DNA of 64,000 nt, taken from positions 186,001 to 250,000 of the forward strand of contig NZ_FNVQ01000002.1 of NCBI RefSeq assembly GCF_900108065.1, given 5' to 3'. Shown piece after piece: positions 1-8,807 of the stretch (its first letter is position 1; every line of letters begins with the position of its first letter). The DNA is from Marinobacterium lutimaris (GTDB lineage Bacteria > Pseudomonadota > Gammaproteobacteria > Pseudomonadales > Balneatricaceae). The notes under the pieces were generated by a model. That model saw nothing but the letters and a program-made list of their open reading frames with translations. It searched no databases and was not told the DNA's origin. Both the position numbers and the translations under genes were made by a program.

Positions 1-524
1 TCGAGGATCTGCTGCGTTATAACGAGGCGATCGCCCAACCCACGCTGGAGCCGGACTGGTTCGCACTGACGCCGCTGATCGACGAGATAAAAGGCCGCTT
101 CGACCTGACCCTGCGCAGCCAGCAACTGCGCTGGGATGGCCAGATAGAAGCGCTGCAGTTGAAAGCGGATCGTAACCGCCTCAGCGTGGCGCTGGAGAAC
201 CTGGTCAGTAACGCTATCCGCTTCAGTCCCAAGGGTGGAACGCTTAGTATAGATGCGGCCAGCGAAACCGACGGACTGCGCATCAGCGTCGTCGACGAAG
301 GCCCCGGGATCGCTGAAAGTCAGACAGAGCAGCTATTCCAGCCCTTCTACAAGGGAACCCGGCAACCCCAGGGCACTCTCAAGGGCAGCGGCCTGGGACT
401 GGCTATCGCCAAAGCCAGTATCGAACAGCTGGGGGGAACACTCAGGCTCAAGCCCTCGTCCGCGCCTGGCGCCCATTTTGAAATTACACTGCCCCACAAC
501 AAGGAGGTCCCCCCTCGTGGATAG
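1..524 (+). CDS. glrK: GlrK/QseE-type sensor histidine kinase, C-terminal part (5' end outside window)
   Basis: The reading frame enters from the left edge (codons start at base 3) and ends with TAG at 522-524. What is visible is the end of the dimerisation region and a full HATPase_c domain: N box ENLVSNAIRF, D box VDEGPGI, and G box GSGLGLAIA. The product should be an inner-membrane kinase that phosphorylates the GlrR regulator encoded two genes downstream. The stop overlaps the next gene by 8 bases, so the three genes are one operon. The assignment to GlrK rests mainly on the gene order kinase, small lipoprotein, NtrC-type regulator, which is the enterobacterial glrK-qseG-glrR order; the sensor half cannot be seen. 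Confidence 0.85.
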   Translation, partial: EDLLRYNEAIAQPTLEPDWFALTPLIDEIKGRFDLTLRSQQLRWDGQIEALQLKADRNRLSVALENLVSNAIRFSPKGGTLSIDAASETDGLRISVVDEGPGIAESQTEQLFQPFYKGTRQPQGTLKGSGLGLAIAKASIEQLGGTLRLKPSSAPGAHFEITLPHNKEVPPRG

Positions 525-1035
525 GAGGCTAACCGCACTCGCCTGGCTCAGTATCTCGGTAATGGCAGGTTGCTCAACCCTGGACATCAGTGCTCCTGAG
601 CACGTCACTGTCGCGCCGATCGAGTCAAACCCGATGCTCGGCGATATGCTCGACTGCCTGGCCTCCCAGGAACAGCAGAGCCTGAGCCAGCGCCAGCAGC
701 AGCTACAGACACGGCTCGTATCCAGCCTCCAGTTGCCCGCCCAGGAGCAGTTCCAGCTCGCCTGTCTGCTCGGTCATACCCAGGCCAGCAATGAGGAGCT
801 ACGCCAGGCACAGCAAATTCTCGTCGGGCTCAGAACGAATGCTGAATTTGCCACCGACGAACACCAGGCCCTGATCTCCATCTATCAGCGTAAGCTCGAG
901 CTGATGCTGGCCCTGCGCCAGCAGGTGCGCGAAACCCGCGAATACCGGGACAAGATCGAGCAGTTAAAGGGGCTGGAAGAGGAGTTGGAAATCGAAGTAC
1001 CGCTGCCACCCGACCTATCGGAGGTGAGCCGATGA
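517..1035 (+). CDS. qseG: QseG-like outer-membrane lipoprotein
   Basis: A 172-residue protein beginning at GTG 517, ten bases after an AAGGAGG ribosome site at 501-507. A longer reading frame opens upstream at 253 but lies inside the kinase gene and lacks such a site. The N terminus is a lipoprotein signal (hydrophobic LAWLSISV followed by lipobox MAGC), so Cys is expected to be acylated after cleavage. The rest is Gln- and Glu-rich and largely helical, with likely coiled coil from about residue 45 to 160. In enterobacteria QseG sits between the kinase and regulator genes and contacts the kinase. Sequence conservation in this family is low, so the name rests on position, lipobox and length. 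Confidence 0.7.
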   Translation: MDRRLTALAWLSISVMAGCSTLDISAPEHVTVAPIESNPMLGDMLDCLASQEQQSLSQRQQQLQTRLVSSLQLPAQEQFQLACLLGHTQASNEELRQAQQILVGLRTNAEFATDEHQALISIYQRKLELMLALRQQVRETREYRDKIEQLKGLEEELEIEVPLPPDLSEVSR

Positions 1036-2438
1036 GCGCGCTTCACCGCACCGTACTGTTGGTCGATGACGATGCAGGCCTGCTGCAGTTGCTGTCGATC
1101 CGGCTCAGATCTGCCGGTTTTTCGGTGGAAACCGCCAGCAGCGCTGAACAGGCGCTGGCACGGATCGCCGTATCCCGACCGGGCGCTGTCGTTACCGACC
1201 TGCGTATGGAAGGGATGAGCGGCATGGACCTGTTCGAGCGGATTCAGAGCGAGGATCCGGCCCTGCCGGTCATCCTGCTCACCGCCCATGGCACCATTCC
1301 CGACGCGGTGCGCGCCACCCAGCGCGGTCTGTTTGGCTACCTGACCAAGCCCTTTGACGATAACGCCCTGCTGGAGCTGTTGCAGAAGGCGCTCGCCACT
1401 CCGGGTAGCGGCGATAGCGCAGACACCGCCTCCTCCGAGGATCAGGCCTGGCGCAGCGAGATCCAGACCGCGAGCCCCGCCATGGAGGCCTTGCTGGCCG
1501 ATGCAGGGCTGGTAGCAGCCAGCGAGGCCAGCGTGCTGATCCAGGGGCCCTCCGGCGCAGGCAAAGAGGTACTGGCCCAGGCACTGCACCGCGCCAGCCC
1601 CCGGCATAAAAAGCCGATGGTGGCGATCAACTGTGCCGCCATCCCCGAACAGCTGCTTGAGTCCGAACTGTTTGGCCACGCCAAGGGCGCCTTTACCGGC
1701 GCGACCAGTGCGCACAAGGGCCTGTTCCAGACCGGCTCCGGCGGCACGGTGTTCCTCGACGAAATCGGCGATATGCCGCTGGCCTTGCAGGCGAAACTGC
1801 TGCGCGTCCTGCAGGACAGGGAGATCCGCCCCGTCGGCGCCAGCCAGACAATCCCCGTGGACGTGAGAATTGTTTCGGCAACCCATCGCAACCTGGAAAA
1901 CGCCATAGCCGCCGGCGAGTTTCGTGAGGATCTCTACTACCGCCTCAACGTGGTGACGCTGACGCTGCCATCGCTGCGCCAGCGGCGCGAGGATATCCCA
2001 CTGCTGGCACGGCACTTCCTCACCCAACTGCAGGCCAAACACCCGCATCGCGCCAAGGACTTTACCCCGGAGGCGATGGAGCGGCTGGTTGCCTATGACT
2101 GGCCCGGCAATATCCGCCAGTTGCTTAACGTGGTGGAGCAGTGCTGCGTGCTCTGTACCACCGCGCTGGTACCGGTAACGCTGGTAGAACGCGCCCTGCA
2201 GCAGAAGAGCCCCAGCATCCGTACCTATGCGGAAGCCAAGGAGGCGTTTGAACGGGATTACCTGGTGCAGCTGCTGAAAATCACCAACGGCCAGGTGACG
2301 CAGGCAGCACGGCTGGCAGGACGTAACCGCACCGAGTTCTACCGCCTGTTACAGCGCAATCACCTGACACCGGGGATGTTCAAGGAAGGTGGTGACAAGG
2401 AAGGTAGCGACAGAGAAGAAGACGATAGCGAGGCCTGA
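1032..2438 (+). CDS. glrR: GlrR/QseF sigma-54-dependent response regulator
   Basis: A 468-residue NtrC-family activator. Residues about 6-120 form a receiver (acidic pair VDDDAG, phospho-acceptor Asp in VVTDLRMEGMSGMD, Lys in YLTKPFDD). A central AAA+ domain follows, with Walker A GPSGAGKE, the sigma-54 contact loop GAFTGA and Walker B VFLDEIGD. A Fis-type helix-turn-helix is near residues 425-450. Its ATG overlaps the stop of qseG by 4 bases, indicating translational coupling. In E. coli GlrR activates the sRNA gene glmY and envelope functions; no target can be named here. The C terminus ends in an acidic tail rich in Glu, Asp and Lys. Confidence 0.92.
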   Translation: MSALHRTVLLVDDDAGLLQLLSIRLRSAGFSVETASSAEQALARIAVSRPGAVVTDLRMEGMSGMDLFERIQSEDPALPVILLTAHGTIPDAVRATQRGLFGYLTKPFDDNALLELLQKALATPGSGDSADTASSEDQAWRSEIQTASPAMEALLADAGLVAASEASVLIQGPSGAGKEVLAQALHRASPRHKKPMVAINCAAIPEQLLESELFGHAKGAFTGATSAHKGLFQTGSGGTVFLDEIGDMPLALQAKLLRVLQDREIRPVGASQTIPVDVRIVSATHRNLENAIAAGEFREDLYYRLNVVTLTLPSLRQRREDIPLLARHFLTQLQAKHPHRAKDFTPEAMERLVAYDWPGNIRQLLNVVEQCCVLCTTALVPVTLVERALQQKSPSIRTYAEAKEAFERDYLVQLLKITNGQVTQAARLAGRNRTEFYRLLQRNHLTPGMFKEGGDKEGSDREEDDSEA

Positions 2439-2455
2439 AGCTCAGTGGATACTCT

Positions 2456-2480
2456 GCGGGCCCGGCTGAAACGGGCCCGC
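2456..2480. terminator. GC-rich hairpin between convergent genes
   Basis: Arms GCGGGCCCG (2456-2464) and CGGGCCCGC (2472-2480) form a perfect 9-bp stem with a 7-base loop, midway between the stops of glrR and the PRC-barrel gene. No T-run follows on either strand, so a terminator role is plausible but not certain. Confidence 0.45.
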
Positions 2481-2497
2481 GGGAAGTGCCAGCCCAA

Positions 2498-3037
2498 CTA
2501 TCGGGAAGTCGTTTCGAAGGCTGAAAACTGACTGATCGGACGGTCATCGGGGCTGACCCGGGTATAACGATCATCAGTATATTGCTTGCTCATCTGCAGC
2601 TCAGACTCGGTCATCGCCAGGTGGAGATCACCCTCTCTCAGCCTCAGGTCGTCCAGCGGTACCGTATGGCGCGATTCGCCAAAGCCGAGGAATCCGCCGC
2701 TGCTGATCACCACGTAGATACGTCCGCTGATACGGTCACTGACAACACTGTTCAGCTCACCCAGCGTCTTGCCGCTGGCGCCCACCACCTGACCGCCGAT
2801 CAGCGCCCCCGGACTCAGATCATAGAGCACCAGCGCTTCGGGCGCCGCAAGCACAAAGCTTGCCTCGTCGTTTTCAGTCATCTCCAGCGGTGGCAGAACC
2901 ACCTTTGTGCCGGAAGCTACCACCTCTTCAACCTTGACCGTCAGCGCGCCGGAAACACCTTCTCCGGCCCACACTGAACTGATCCCCCCGGCCATCAATG
3001 CCACCGACAGCCCTACGGGGCGCACCCAATTGCTCAT
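2498..3037 (-). CDS. periplasmic PRC-barrel domain protein
   Basis: A 179-residue protein with a signal peptide (cleavage probably after SSVWA, near residue 24). The central region has the PRC-barrel pattern: LIGGQVVGASGKTLGEL, a central SGRIYVVISSGGFLG strand pair, then VPLDDLRL. PRC-barrel proteins are small beta-barrel adaptor or binding domains; exported versions are common in proteobacteria but mostly lack a defined role. It is transcribed alone, convergent with glrR. No catalytic residues are visible. Confidence 0.7.
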   Translation of the reverse strand: MSNWVRPVGLSVALMAGGISSVWAGEGVSGALTVKVEEVVASGTKVVLPPLEMTENDEASFVLAAPEALVLYDLSPGALIGGQVVGASGKTLGELNSVVSDRISGRIYVVISSGGFLGFGESRHTVPLDDLRLREGDLHLAMTESELQMSKQYTDDRYTRVSPDDRPISQFSAFETTSR

Positions 3038-3418
3038 CGGAATCTCCTCTTTTCTTATCGCTAACCCCGAAGCCGTTTTCGGAGCTTTACAGGTCTATTC
3101 GCAATTACCGCGCCAGAAACCGCTAAAACAGGTGCAACACCAATAACCACGGGCGTTCCAGACAAACACCCGGTATCATCCCGCGGCTGACGAGGCTGCA
3201 GAGCCGGACTAAGCTGTCGGGTAGAAGCGACCGGCAAAGCAGCTGGTCGTCAAAGATCGATAAAAAAGGCTGATATTCAGCCAATAAGTAAGCAGTCATT
3301 GACCGAGACCAGCGCGGACCGCTTCTGGTAAGTGCAGAATCAACCATCTCCACAGGGTGGTTGGTTTCCCGTTTACAGGCCGGCCGATCGCTGTTATTGA
3401 GTAGTTATGGAGAATCCA
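3038..3418. other. intergenic region without a recognised gene
   Basis: About 380 bases separate the divergent PRC-barrel gene and the hybrid kinase gene. It should carry both promoters, but I see no clear operator, repeat or RNA gene. Short reading frames here have no family resemblance. Confidence 0.5.
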
Positions 3419-5482
3419 ATGGGTTCGGCGCCGATGTCCGCGCACGAAAAAGAACGCTTAAAGGCGCTGAGCGACTATCGAATCAGTGATGCCGATACCG
3501 GGCTCCTCGAGCTGACCCGGCTGGCCGCCTATATCTGCGATATGCCGATCGCCCTGATCAGCCTGATCGATGCGGATCGCCTCTGGTTCCGCTACCGGGT
3601 TGGCCTGGATATTCTGCAGACGCCGAGAAAGTCGTCTTTCTGCGACCGGACAATCAAGCAGCCGGAACTGCTGGAAGTGGAAGACACCGCCAAGGATCCG
3701 CGCTTTCGCAACAACCCGCTGGTCAAACACCGCCCCCATATCCATTTCTACGCCGGCGTTCCGCTGCTGACACCGAGCGGCCATGCTATTGGTTCTCTCT
3801 GCGTCATGGCGCCGGAACCCAACCGGCTGACAGCGTCGCAGCGGCACGCCCTGAAAACCCTCGCCGACCAGGTAATGACCCATCTGGAGCTGATCAAGGC
3901 GGGCGAGGAACTCAAGCGCGCCACCGGCCAGGTGGAGCAGGAACAGGCCCGTAAGGCTCGTTTTCTCGCCAACATGAGCCACGGCTTCAGCGCTCCGATC
4001 AGCGGCCTGACCACGGCGCTGCAGCAGCTCGAGTCAGAGCCCCAGGGCAGCAATGCCCGGCAGCATATTCGTGATGCTCTGCTCGCGTCTCGCCACCTGA
4101 CCCAGATCGTTGACGACATCTTCGATTATTCACGCATCGAGAGTAACGACCTGCAGCTCGACTGCCGGCCGATGGAGCTGGACAACCTGCTGCGCAAGCT
4201 GGCCGCCCTGCTCTCCTCCCAGGTGGGCGATAAGCCCCTGGATCTCTGGTTCGATATCGACCCCGATGTGCCGGAACTCCTGATCGCCGATGAACTGCGC
4301 CTGTCCCAGGTGCTGCTGCACCTGGGCGAAAATGCGGTCAAGTTCACCGAGCATGGCCGTGTGGTGATCAAGATATCCAACCTGGGCAGGGAGCAGGAGC
4401 GTATCAAGCTGCATTTCGAGGTAATCGATACCGGCATCGGCATCTCACCGGAGCAGCAGCACCGGGTCTTCGAGGCGTTCCGCCAGGGCGACGGCATGAT
4501 CCGTAAACGCTTTGGCGGCACGGGCCTCGGCCTGGCGATCAGCCGGGAGCTGGTGAACATCATGGGCGGCGAGCTGGAATTCAAAAGCGAATATGGCCTG
4601 GGCGCCCGCTTCTACTTCACGCTCCACCTCGCTATTCCCGAGGAGGAGGTCGCAGACGAACAGGACGCCGATGCCGAAACCAAATCACCCAGGGTGCTGA
4701 TCGTCAGCAAGTCGGAAGTGGGCCGGCGCATCATCTCGAACCTTTGCCACACCCTCGGCTGGAGCACTGACCTGGCAAACTCCGGCGCCGCGGCTCTAAG
4801 CGCCTGCGAACAGGAAACAGCCTTCGATGCGATCCTGATCGATACCCCGACACTGACCCGCCAGGATCAGGTGCTGCTGCAGCACCTGGAAACCCTGCCG
4901 GTGGAACAGCGGCCGGTATGCGTCAGCTTTTCACGCCGCTACAACCCGCAGCTGGGCCAGAGCGAGCTGCCCGACGCCGAGCTGACCAAGCCGATAGTGC
5001 CATCGATTCTTGCCGAGCGGTTCAACCAGATCGCCCAGGCCCGCCAGACGGGTCCCGACGCCATACCTACACTCAATGACGCCCTGCATAACGATTCGCC
5101 GCTGGCCGGCGTGCGCCTGCTGCTGGTAGAGGACAACCGGGTCAACGCCACCGTGGCCACGCTGCTGCTGGAAACCGAGGGCGCCCAGGTGATCTGGAAA
5201 CGTAACGGCGAGGAGGCTTACCGCTTCTTTACCGACGAAGCTGAGCCTGTGGATATCGTCCTGATGGACCTGGAGATGCCGGTGATGGATGGCTTTTCCG
5301 CCACCGAGAATATCCGCCACGACCGCCAGTGGGACAAGATTCCCATCGTTGCCCTGGGCATCAAGAGTAACGAAGAGATTCGCGCCCGCTGCCTCGATGC
5401 CGGTATGCAGGACTGCCTGGACAAGCCTTTCGACAGTGCCAAGCTGGTTCACGCCATACTCGGGCAGTTGAAACGCAGATAA
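3419..5482 (+). CDS. GAF-domain hybrid histidine kinase with two receiver domains
   Basis: The chosen ATG at 3419 has GGAG six bases upstream; an in-frame ATG at 3407 would add four residues. Order of domains: GAF (about residues 20-160), coiled linker, HisKA with the phospho-accepting His in NMSHGFSAP (near residue 188), HATPase_c (ENAVKF, DTGIGI, GGTGLGLAIS), a first receiver-like domain and a C-terminal receiver. No transmembrane segment is seen, so it is probably cytosolic. Two oddities. The acidic residue that normally follows the H-box His is Gly. The first receiver lacks the acidic pair (VLIVSKSE) and so is probably degenerate. The last receiver is canonical (VEDN, LMDLEMPVMDG, DKPF). 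No partner regulator lies beside it. Confidence 0.85.
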   Translation: MGSAPMSAHEKERLKALSDYRISDADTGLLELTRLAAYICDMPIALISLIDADRLWFRYRVGLDILQTPRKSSFCDRTIKQPELLEVEDTAKDPRFRNNPLVKHRPHIHFYAGVPLLTPSGHAIGSLCVMAPEPNRLTASQRHALKTLADQVMTHLELIKAGEELKRATGQVEQEQARKARFLANMSHGFSAPISGLTTALQQLESEPQGSNARQHIRDALLASRHLTQIVDDIFDYSRIESNDLQLDCRPMELDNLLRKLAALLSSQVGDKPLDLWFDIDPDVPELLIADELRLSQVLLHLGENAVKFTEHGRVVIKISNLGREQERIKLHFEVIDTGIGISPEQQHRVFEAFRQGDGMIRKRFGGTGLGLAISRELVNIMGGELEFKSEYGLGARFYFTLHLAIPEEEVADEQDADAETKSPRVLIVSKSEVGRRIISNLCHTLGWSTDLANSGAAALSACEQETAFDAILIDTPTLTRQDQVLLQHLETLPVEQRPVCVSFSRRYNPQLGQSELPDAELTKPIVPSILAERFNQIAQARQTGPDAIPTLNDALHNDSPLAGVRLLLVEDNRVNATVATLLLETEGAQVIWKRNGEEAYRFFTDEAEPVDIVLMDLEMPVMDGFSATENIRHDRQWDKIPIVALGIKSNEEIRARCLDAGMQDCLDKPFDSAKLVHAILGQLKRR

Positions 5483-5503
5483 GCATCCAGACTATCAACC
5501 CGG

Positions 5504-6358
5504 TTAACCCGGCATTCGCGTCCGCCCTTGGCCATTCAGGCGCGTCGCTAGAGGCAACACCAGCCAACACACGATAACGAAGGGCGCGGTCAGCACCACC
5601 CCGCCCGTTCGCGCCAGCCAGCCGGTGACAACAACACTCAAAAGCACCGCAGCGATCAGCGTCAGCGCATCGGATCCTCTGCGGCTCGATAGCGCAATCG
5701 CCACCAGCACGGCGTTGTAGGCATAAAATCCGCTGAAAACGACCTCCTCCACCTCCCCCACCAGAAAAGCAAAGCCACTGCTTAAGACGATAGCCACGGC
5801 TCCCCAGCAAAGAGCCCTGCGGGAGGCAACGGCAATGCCCAGCAACACCAGCAGGCATGACAGCGGATTATCCAGAAACAGCACCTGGCCAAACCCCAGC
5901 AGCAGGTTATCCAGCCCCGTTCGGCTAACCGGCTCGACCGCTACAGGCTCCACACCGACAAACGCCGTTATCAGCCAGATAGAGAGAATAAAGGGTGCGG
6001 TGAAAACCTGAGCGCCAAGCGGCTCAATCAGCAGCCGCATCAACAACGCACTGAGCAGCGCGGCCAGGGCAATAATCATCACCAGATCGGCCCCGAGCGG
6101 CCAGTAAACCGCACAGCCAAGCCCCACCAGCGCGGCGTTATAGCCGTAAAGGCCCTGCTCGAGATGTTCCCTGCGGGCACCCAGCAAAAACGCTGCCGCA
6201 TTGGCGACCAGGCTTGCGCCGACGGCAGCCAGGCACATCCATAGCGAGTTGAGCGCAATGGCAGCGAGAAAAAGCAGCCCGGTCAGTGCATTCGAATGCA
6301 GTGTGATCTGGCTGAAGCCGAGCAGAAGCGCGCGGCAGAATCGATACTCTGCATTCAC
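5504..6358 (-). CDS. urea transporter (UT family)
   Basis: A 284-residue, strongly hydrophobic membrane protein with about ten membrane segments arranged as an internal duplication. Each half carries the family signature (GLYGYNAALVGL and GFYAYNAVLVAI). UT-family proteins are channel-like carriers for urea across the inner membrane. Urea is released twice during allantoate breakdown by enzymes encoded 18 kb away on this window, so this gene probably manages that product. No urease is seen here. The gene ends 21 bases from the hybrid kinase stop, convergently. Confidence 0.8.
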   Translation of the reverse strand: MNAEYRFCRALLLGFSQITLHSNALTGLLFLAAIALNSLWMCLAAVGASLVANAAAFLLGARREHLEQGLYGYNAALVGLGCAVYWPLGADLVMIIALAALLSALLMRLLIEPLGAQVFTAPFILSIWLITAFVGVEPVAVEPVSRTGLDNLLLGFGQVLFLDNPLSCLLVLLGIAVASRRALCWGAVAIVLSSGFAFLVGEVEEVVFSGFYAYNAVLVAIALSSRRGSDALTLIAAVLLSVVVTGWLARTGGVVLTAPFVIVCWLVLPLATRLNGQGRTRMPG

Positions 6359-6502
6359 CTGTTTGCCTTCAGAAACATGAGAGAAATAAAAAGAGCGCCA
6401 GCCGGTGACTACTCCGAAAGGCGCCGGGAAAAACTCACACCGCTGCAGGATGAAAGGGAAAACCCACGGGGTGTGATCTAGAAACGAACATTAAAAGGCA
6501 GG

Positions 6503-7219
6503 TCAGAAATGCCACTTCAGCAGGAATGAGGGATTACGCTCATCGACCCCGTCGATCCCGAACTTGTTGTTCCAGTGGGCGTACTCAACGCCGACATAGA
6601 CCGGTGCCCTGGCATCGAACAGCTTGCCGACGTTCCATTTAAGCTGAGAGGTGAAGTTCATTTCCGCGGCATGGTCGGACTCGCTGGTGGACCAGTCGAG
6701 GAAGCCGTCATAGAGAAACTCGGCGCTGCCAAGCTCGAACGGCAACCCCCAAGTCAGCGTCAGCTGCTGGTCATCGTCCTTGTTCTCGTTGTTGACGTGG
6801 TAGAGGTTGGCATTGAAGTAGCGAAAACCGGGAACATCCAGGCTGATGCCGATACCGGCAAGATAGTTATCAAAGCCCTCCCCGCTTTCCCAGGTACCGG
6901 AGAGCAGAAGATCCTTCACCGGGCCAAAGGAGAGATCGCGCCCGGTCAGGTTTCCCAGGCTCAGCCGCGGCGAAAGCTCCATGTAGTTTTCGGTGTAACC
7001 GTTGTCTGACTTCAAACGGTCGAGGAAGAAGAAGTTATCGCCCCAGCTATGAGCGCTGGCGTGTTCGACGGTGATTACCTGGCGGTCATCGTCTCCCACC
7101 TCATACTCACTGCCGTTCAGGTAGGTCAGGCTGAACGTACTCCAGAGCTGCTCGGCGGACGCCGGTGAGCAGATAAGAGCGCCGGTCAAAAGGCAGCCTG
7201 CTGTTGTTTTTATTTTCAT
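6503..7219 (-). CDS. Tsx-like nucleoside-specific outer-membrane channel
   Basis: A 238-residue precursor. The chosen start MKIKTTAG (7219) has AAGGA about ten bases upstream; an upstream in-frame ATG at 7237 would add six residues before the signal peptide. The signal peptide ends at SPASA. The mature part alternates aromatic and polar residues, is rich in Asn, Gly and Trp, and ends in FLLKWHF with the C-terminal Phe typical of outer-membrane barrels. It resembles the Tsx/OmpK channel family, which passes nucleosides. Its place beside purine-catabolism genes fits nucleoside or purine uptake. The upstream 180 bases separate it from the deaminase gene on the same strand. Confidence 0.75.
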   Translation of the reverse strand: MKIKTTAGCLLTGALICSPASAEQLWSTFSLTYLNGSEYEVGDDDRQVITVEHASAHSWGDNFFFLDRLKSDNGYTENYMELSPRLSLGNLTGRDLSFGPVKDLLLSGTWESGEGFDNYLAGIGISLDVPGFRYFNANLYHVNNENKDDDQQLTLTWGLPFELGSAEFLYDGFLDWSTSESDHAAEMNFTSQLKWNVGKLFDARAPVYVGVEYAHWNNKFGIDGVDERNPSFLLKWHF

Positions 7220-7329
7220 TTGAGCACCATCCTTCATTGTTATTTTTAGGGTTTCGTTGAGGTGAATGCGGCCCTGCCGGCCCTGAGCGGGACAGCATGT
7301 TCAAAGGGATTCACAGGAACAGGTTGAGT

Positions 7330-7350
7330 GGGAGCGCGAGGGGCGCTCCC
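7330..7350 (-). terminator. hairpin downstream of the 8-oxoguanine deaminase gene
   Basis: Arms GGGAGCGC (7330-7337) and GCGCTCCC (7343-7350) form an 8-bp perfect stem, placed 69 bases after the deaminase stop and before the Tsx-like gene. No clear T-run follows on the minus strand. Confidence 0.35.
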
Positions 7351-7418
7351 GTTTCTCTGAGCCTTGCGCTTAACCTGGCTTTGAGTGTTGCACTCGGCTG
7401 TTCACTAGCCGGAAAGCA

Positions 7419-8765
7419 TCAGGCGGCCAGCTTGCGGGCCAGGCGCTTCTGCCGCTCGATCAACTCTTTAAGATCAAGGCCAAGAATCGCGCCATCGCGT
7501 ACTCGCCACTGCCCCGCCACCATAACCTGGTCAGCCTGATGGGCACCGCAGAGCACCAGCGCGGCCAGCGGATCGCCGGCACCGGCAAAGCGCAGCTCAT
7601 CCAGCCGGAACAGGGCGATATCCGCCTGCATACCGACTTTCAAAGCTCCCAGATCGTCGCGGCCCAGGCAGCGCGCCGAACCTTCGGTGGCCCAGCTGAG
7701 CACCTTCTGATGGGTAATTTCGGAGGCCTCATAGCGCAGCCGGCCGAGCAAAAACGCCTGCCGTACCTCCTGGATCATGTTGGAGCCATCGTTGGAGGCA
7801 GAACCGTCCACACCCAGCCCCACCGGAGAGCCGGCACGTTCCAGATCCAGGGTCGGACAAAGGCCCGAGGCCAGCAGCATGTTCGATGACGGGCAGTGGG
7901 CGATACCGGTTCCCGCCGCTCCGAGACGGCGGATCTCTTCGTCATTGAAGTGGATACCATGAGCCAGCCACACACGGTCGCTGAGCCAGCCCACCTTTTC
8001 CAGGTAATCGAGCGGTCTCAGACCAAACATCTTTTCGCAGAACGCGGTCTCATCGTGGGTCTCGGCCAGATGGGTATGCAGACGCACGCCGTGCTTTTCC
8101 GCCAGCTGCGCACTGGCTTTCATCAGGCTCTCACTGACCGAGAACGGCGAACAGGGCGCCAGCGCCACCCGACCCATGGCGCCGGGTTCAGCCCGGTGAT
8201 AGCGCTGGATCAGCCGCTCGCTGTCGGCCAGGATGCTGTCTTCATCCTGCACTGTGCTTTGCGGTGGCAGACCGCCATCCTCTTCACCGAGACTCATGGA
8301 GCCGCGCGTCAGGTGCACACGCATCCCCAGCTTCTCAGCCTGCGCCATCTGGATATCGATGGCGTTCTCCAGCCCCTCGGGGAAGAGGTAGTGATGATCG
8401 CTCGCCGTGGTGCAGCCGGAGAGCAGCAGCTCCGCCAGCGCCACCTGGGTCGAGACCTCGATCATCTCCTCCCCTAGTCTGGCCCAGACCGGGTAAAGGC
8501 TTTTCAGCCAGCTGAACAGGGATTTGTTCAACGCCCCCGGAAAAGCCCGGGTCAGCGTCTGGTAAAAGTGATGATGACCGTTGATCAGCCCGGGTAACAT
8601 CACATGTTCACGAGCATCAAACTGCTCATCGACGGGTGCGGCCGGCGCCTCTCCTGCGGCCAGCACTTCGACAATGCGCGATCCTTCGATAACCACACCA
8701 CCGGCACTTGCCTCGTCCAGGGTTGCCAGCGGTGACTTAATCCAGATACGTCGGGAAGCGTTCAC
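7419..8765 (-). CDS. 8-oxoguanine deaminase (amidohydrolase family)
   Basis: A 448-residue amidohydrolase very like Pseudomonas aeruginosa PA0142, which deaminates 8-oxoguanine (and isocytosine-type substrates) to urate. Metal-site motifs are in order: NGHHHFYQT near residue 63, HTHLAETHDE near 230, LAHGIHFN near 270 and LGVDGSASND near 325. It yields urate directly, so it feeds the PuuD-HIU-OHCU route encoded downstream and bypasses xanthine dehydrogenase. It lies 42 bases after the NCS2 permease gene on the same strand, so the two probably form one operon (import followed by deamination). Confidence 0.88.
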   Translation of the reverse strand: MNASRRIWIKSPLATLDEASAGGVVIEGSRIVEVLAAGEAPAAPVDEQFDAREHVMLPGLINGHHHFYQTLTRAFPGALNKSLFSWLKSLYPVWARLGEEMIEVSTQVALAELLLSGCTTASDHHYLFPEGLENAIDIQMAQAEKLGMRVHLTRGSMSLGEEDGGLPPQSTVQDEDSILADSERLIQRYHRAEPGAMGRVALAPCSPFSVSESLMKASAQLAEKHGVRLHTHLAETHDETAFCEKMFGLRPLDYLEKVGWLSDRVWLAHGIHFNDEEIRRLGAAGTGIAHCPSSNMLLASGLCPTLDLERAGSPVGLGVDGSASNDGSNMIQEVRQAFLLGRLRYEASEITHQKVLSWATEGSARCLGRDDLGALKVGMQADIALFRLDELRFAGAGDPLAALVLCGAHQADQVMVAGQWRVRDGAILGLDLKELIERQKRLARKLAA

Positions 8766-8807
8766 TCAGTTGTTCCAATTTATCGTTTTAGGTTAATGAT
8801 GAGTTGA

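Noticed and set aside
253-516. Upstream extension of the QseG-like gene
   Set aside because: It lies fully inside the kinase gene in another frame; GTG 517 has a strong ribosome site and starts right at a lipoprotein signal.
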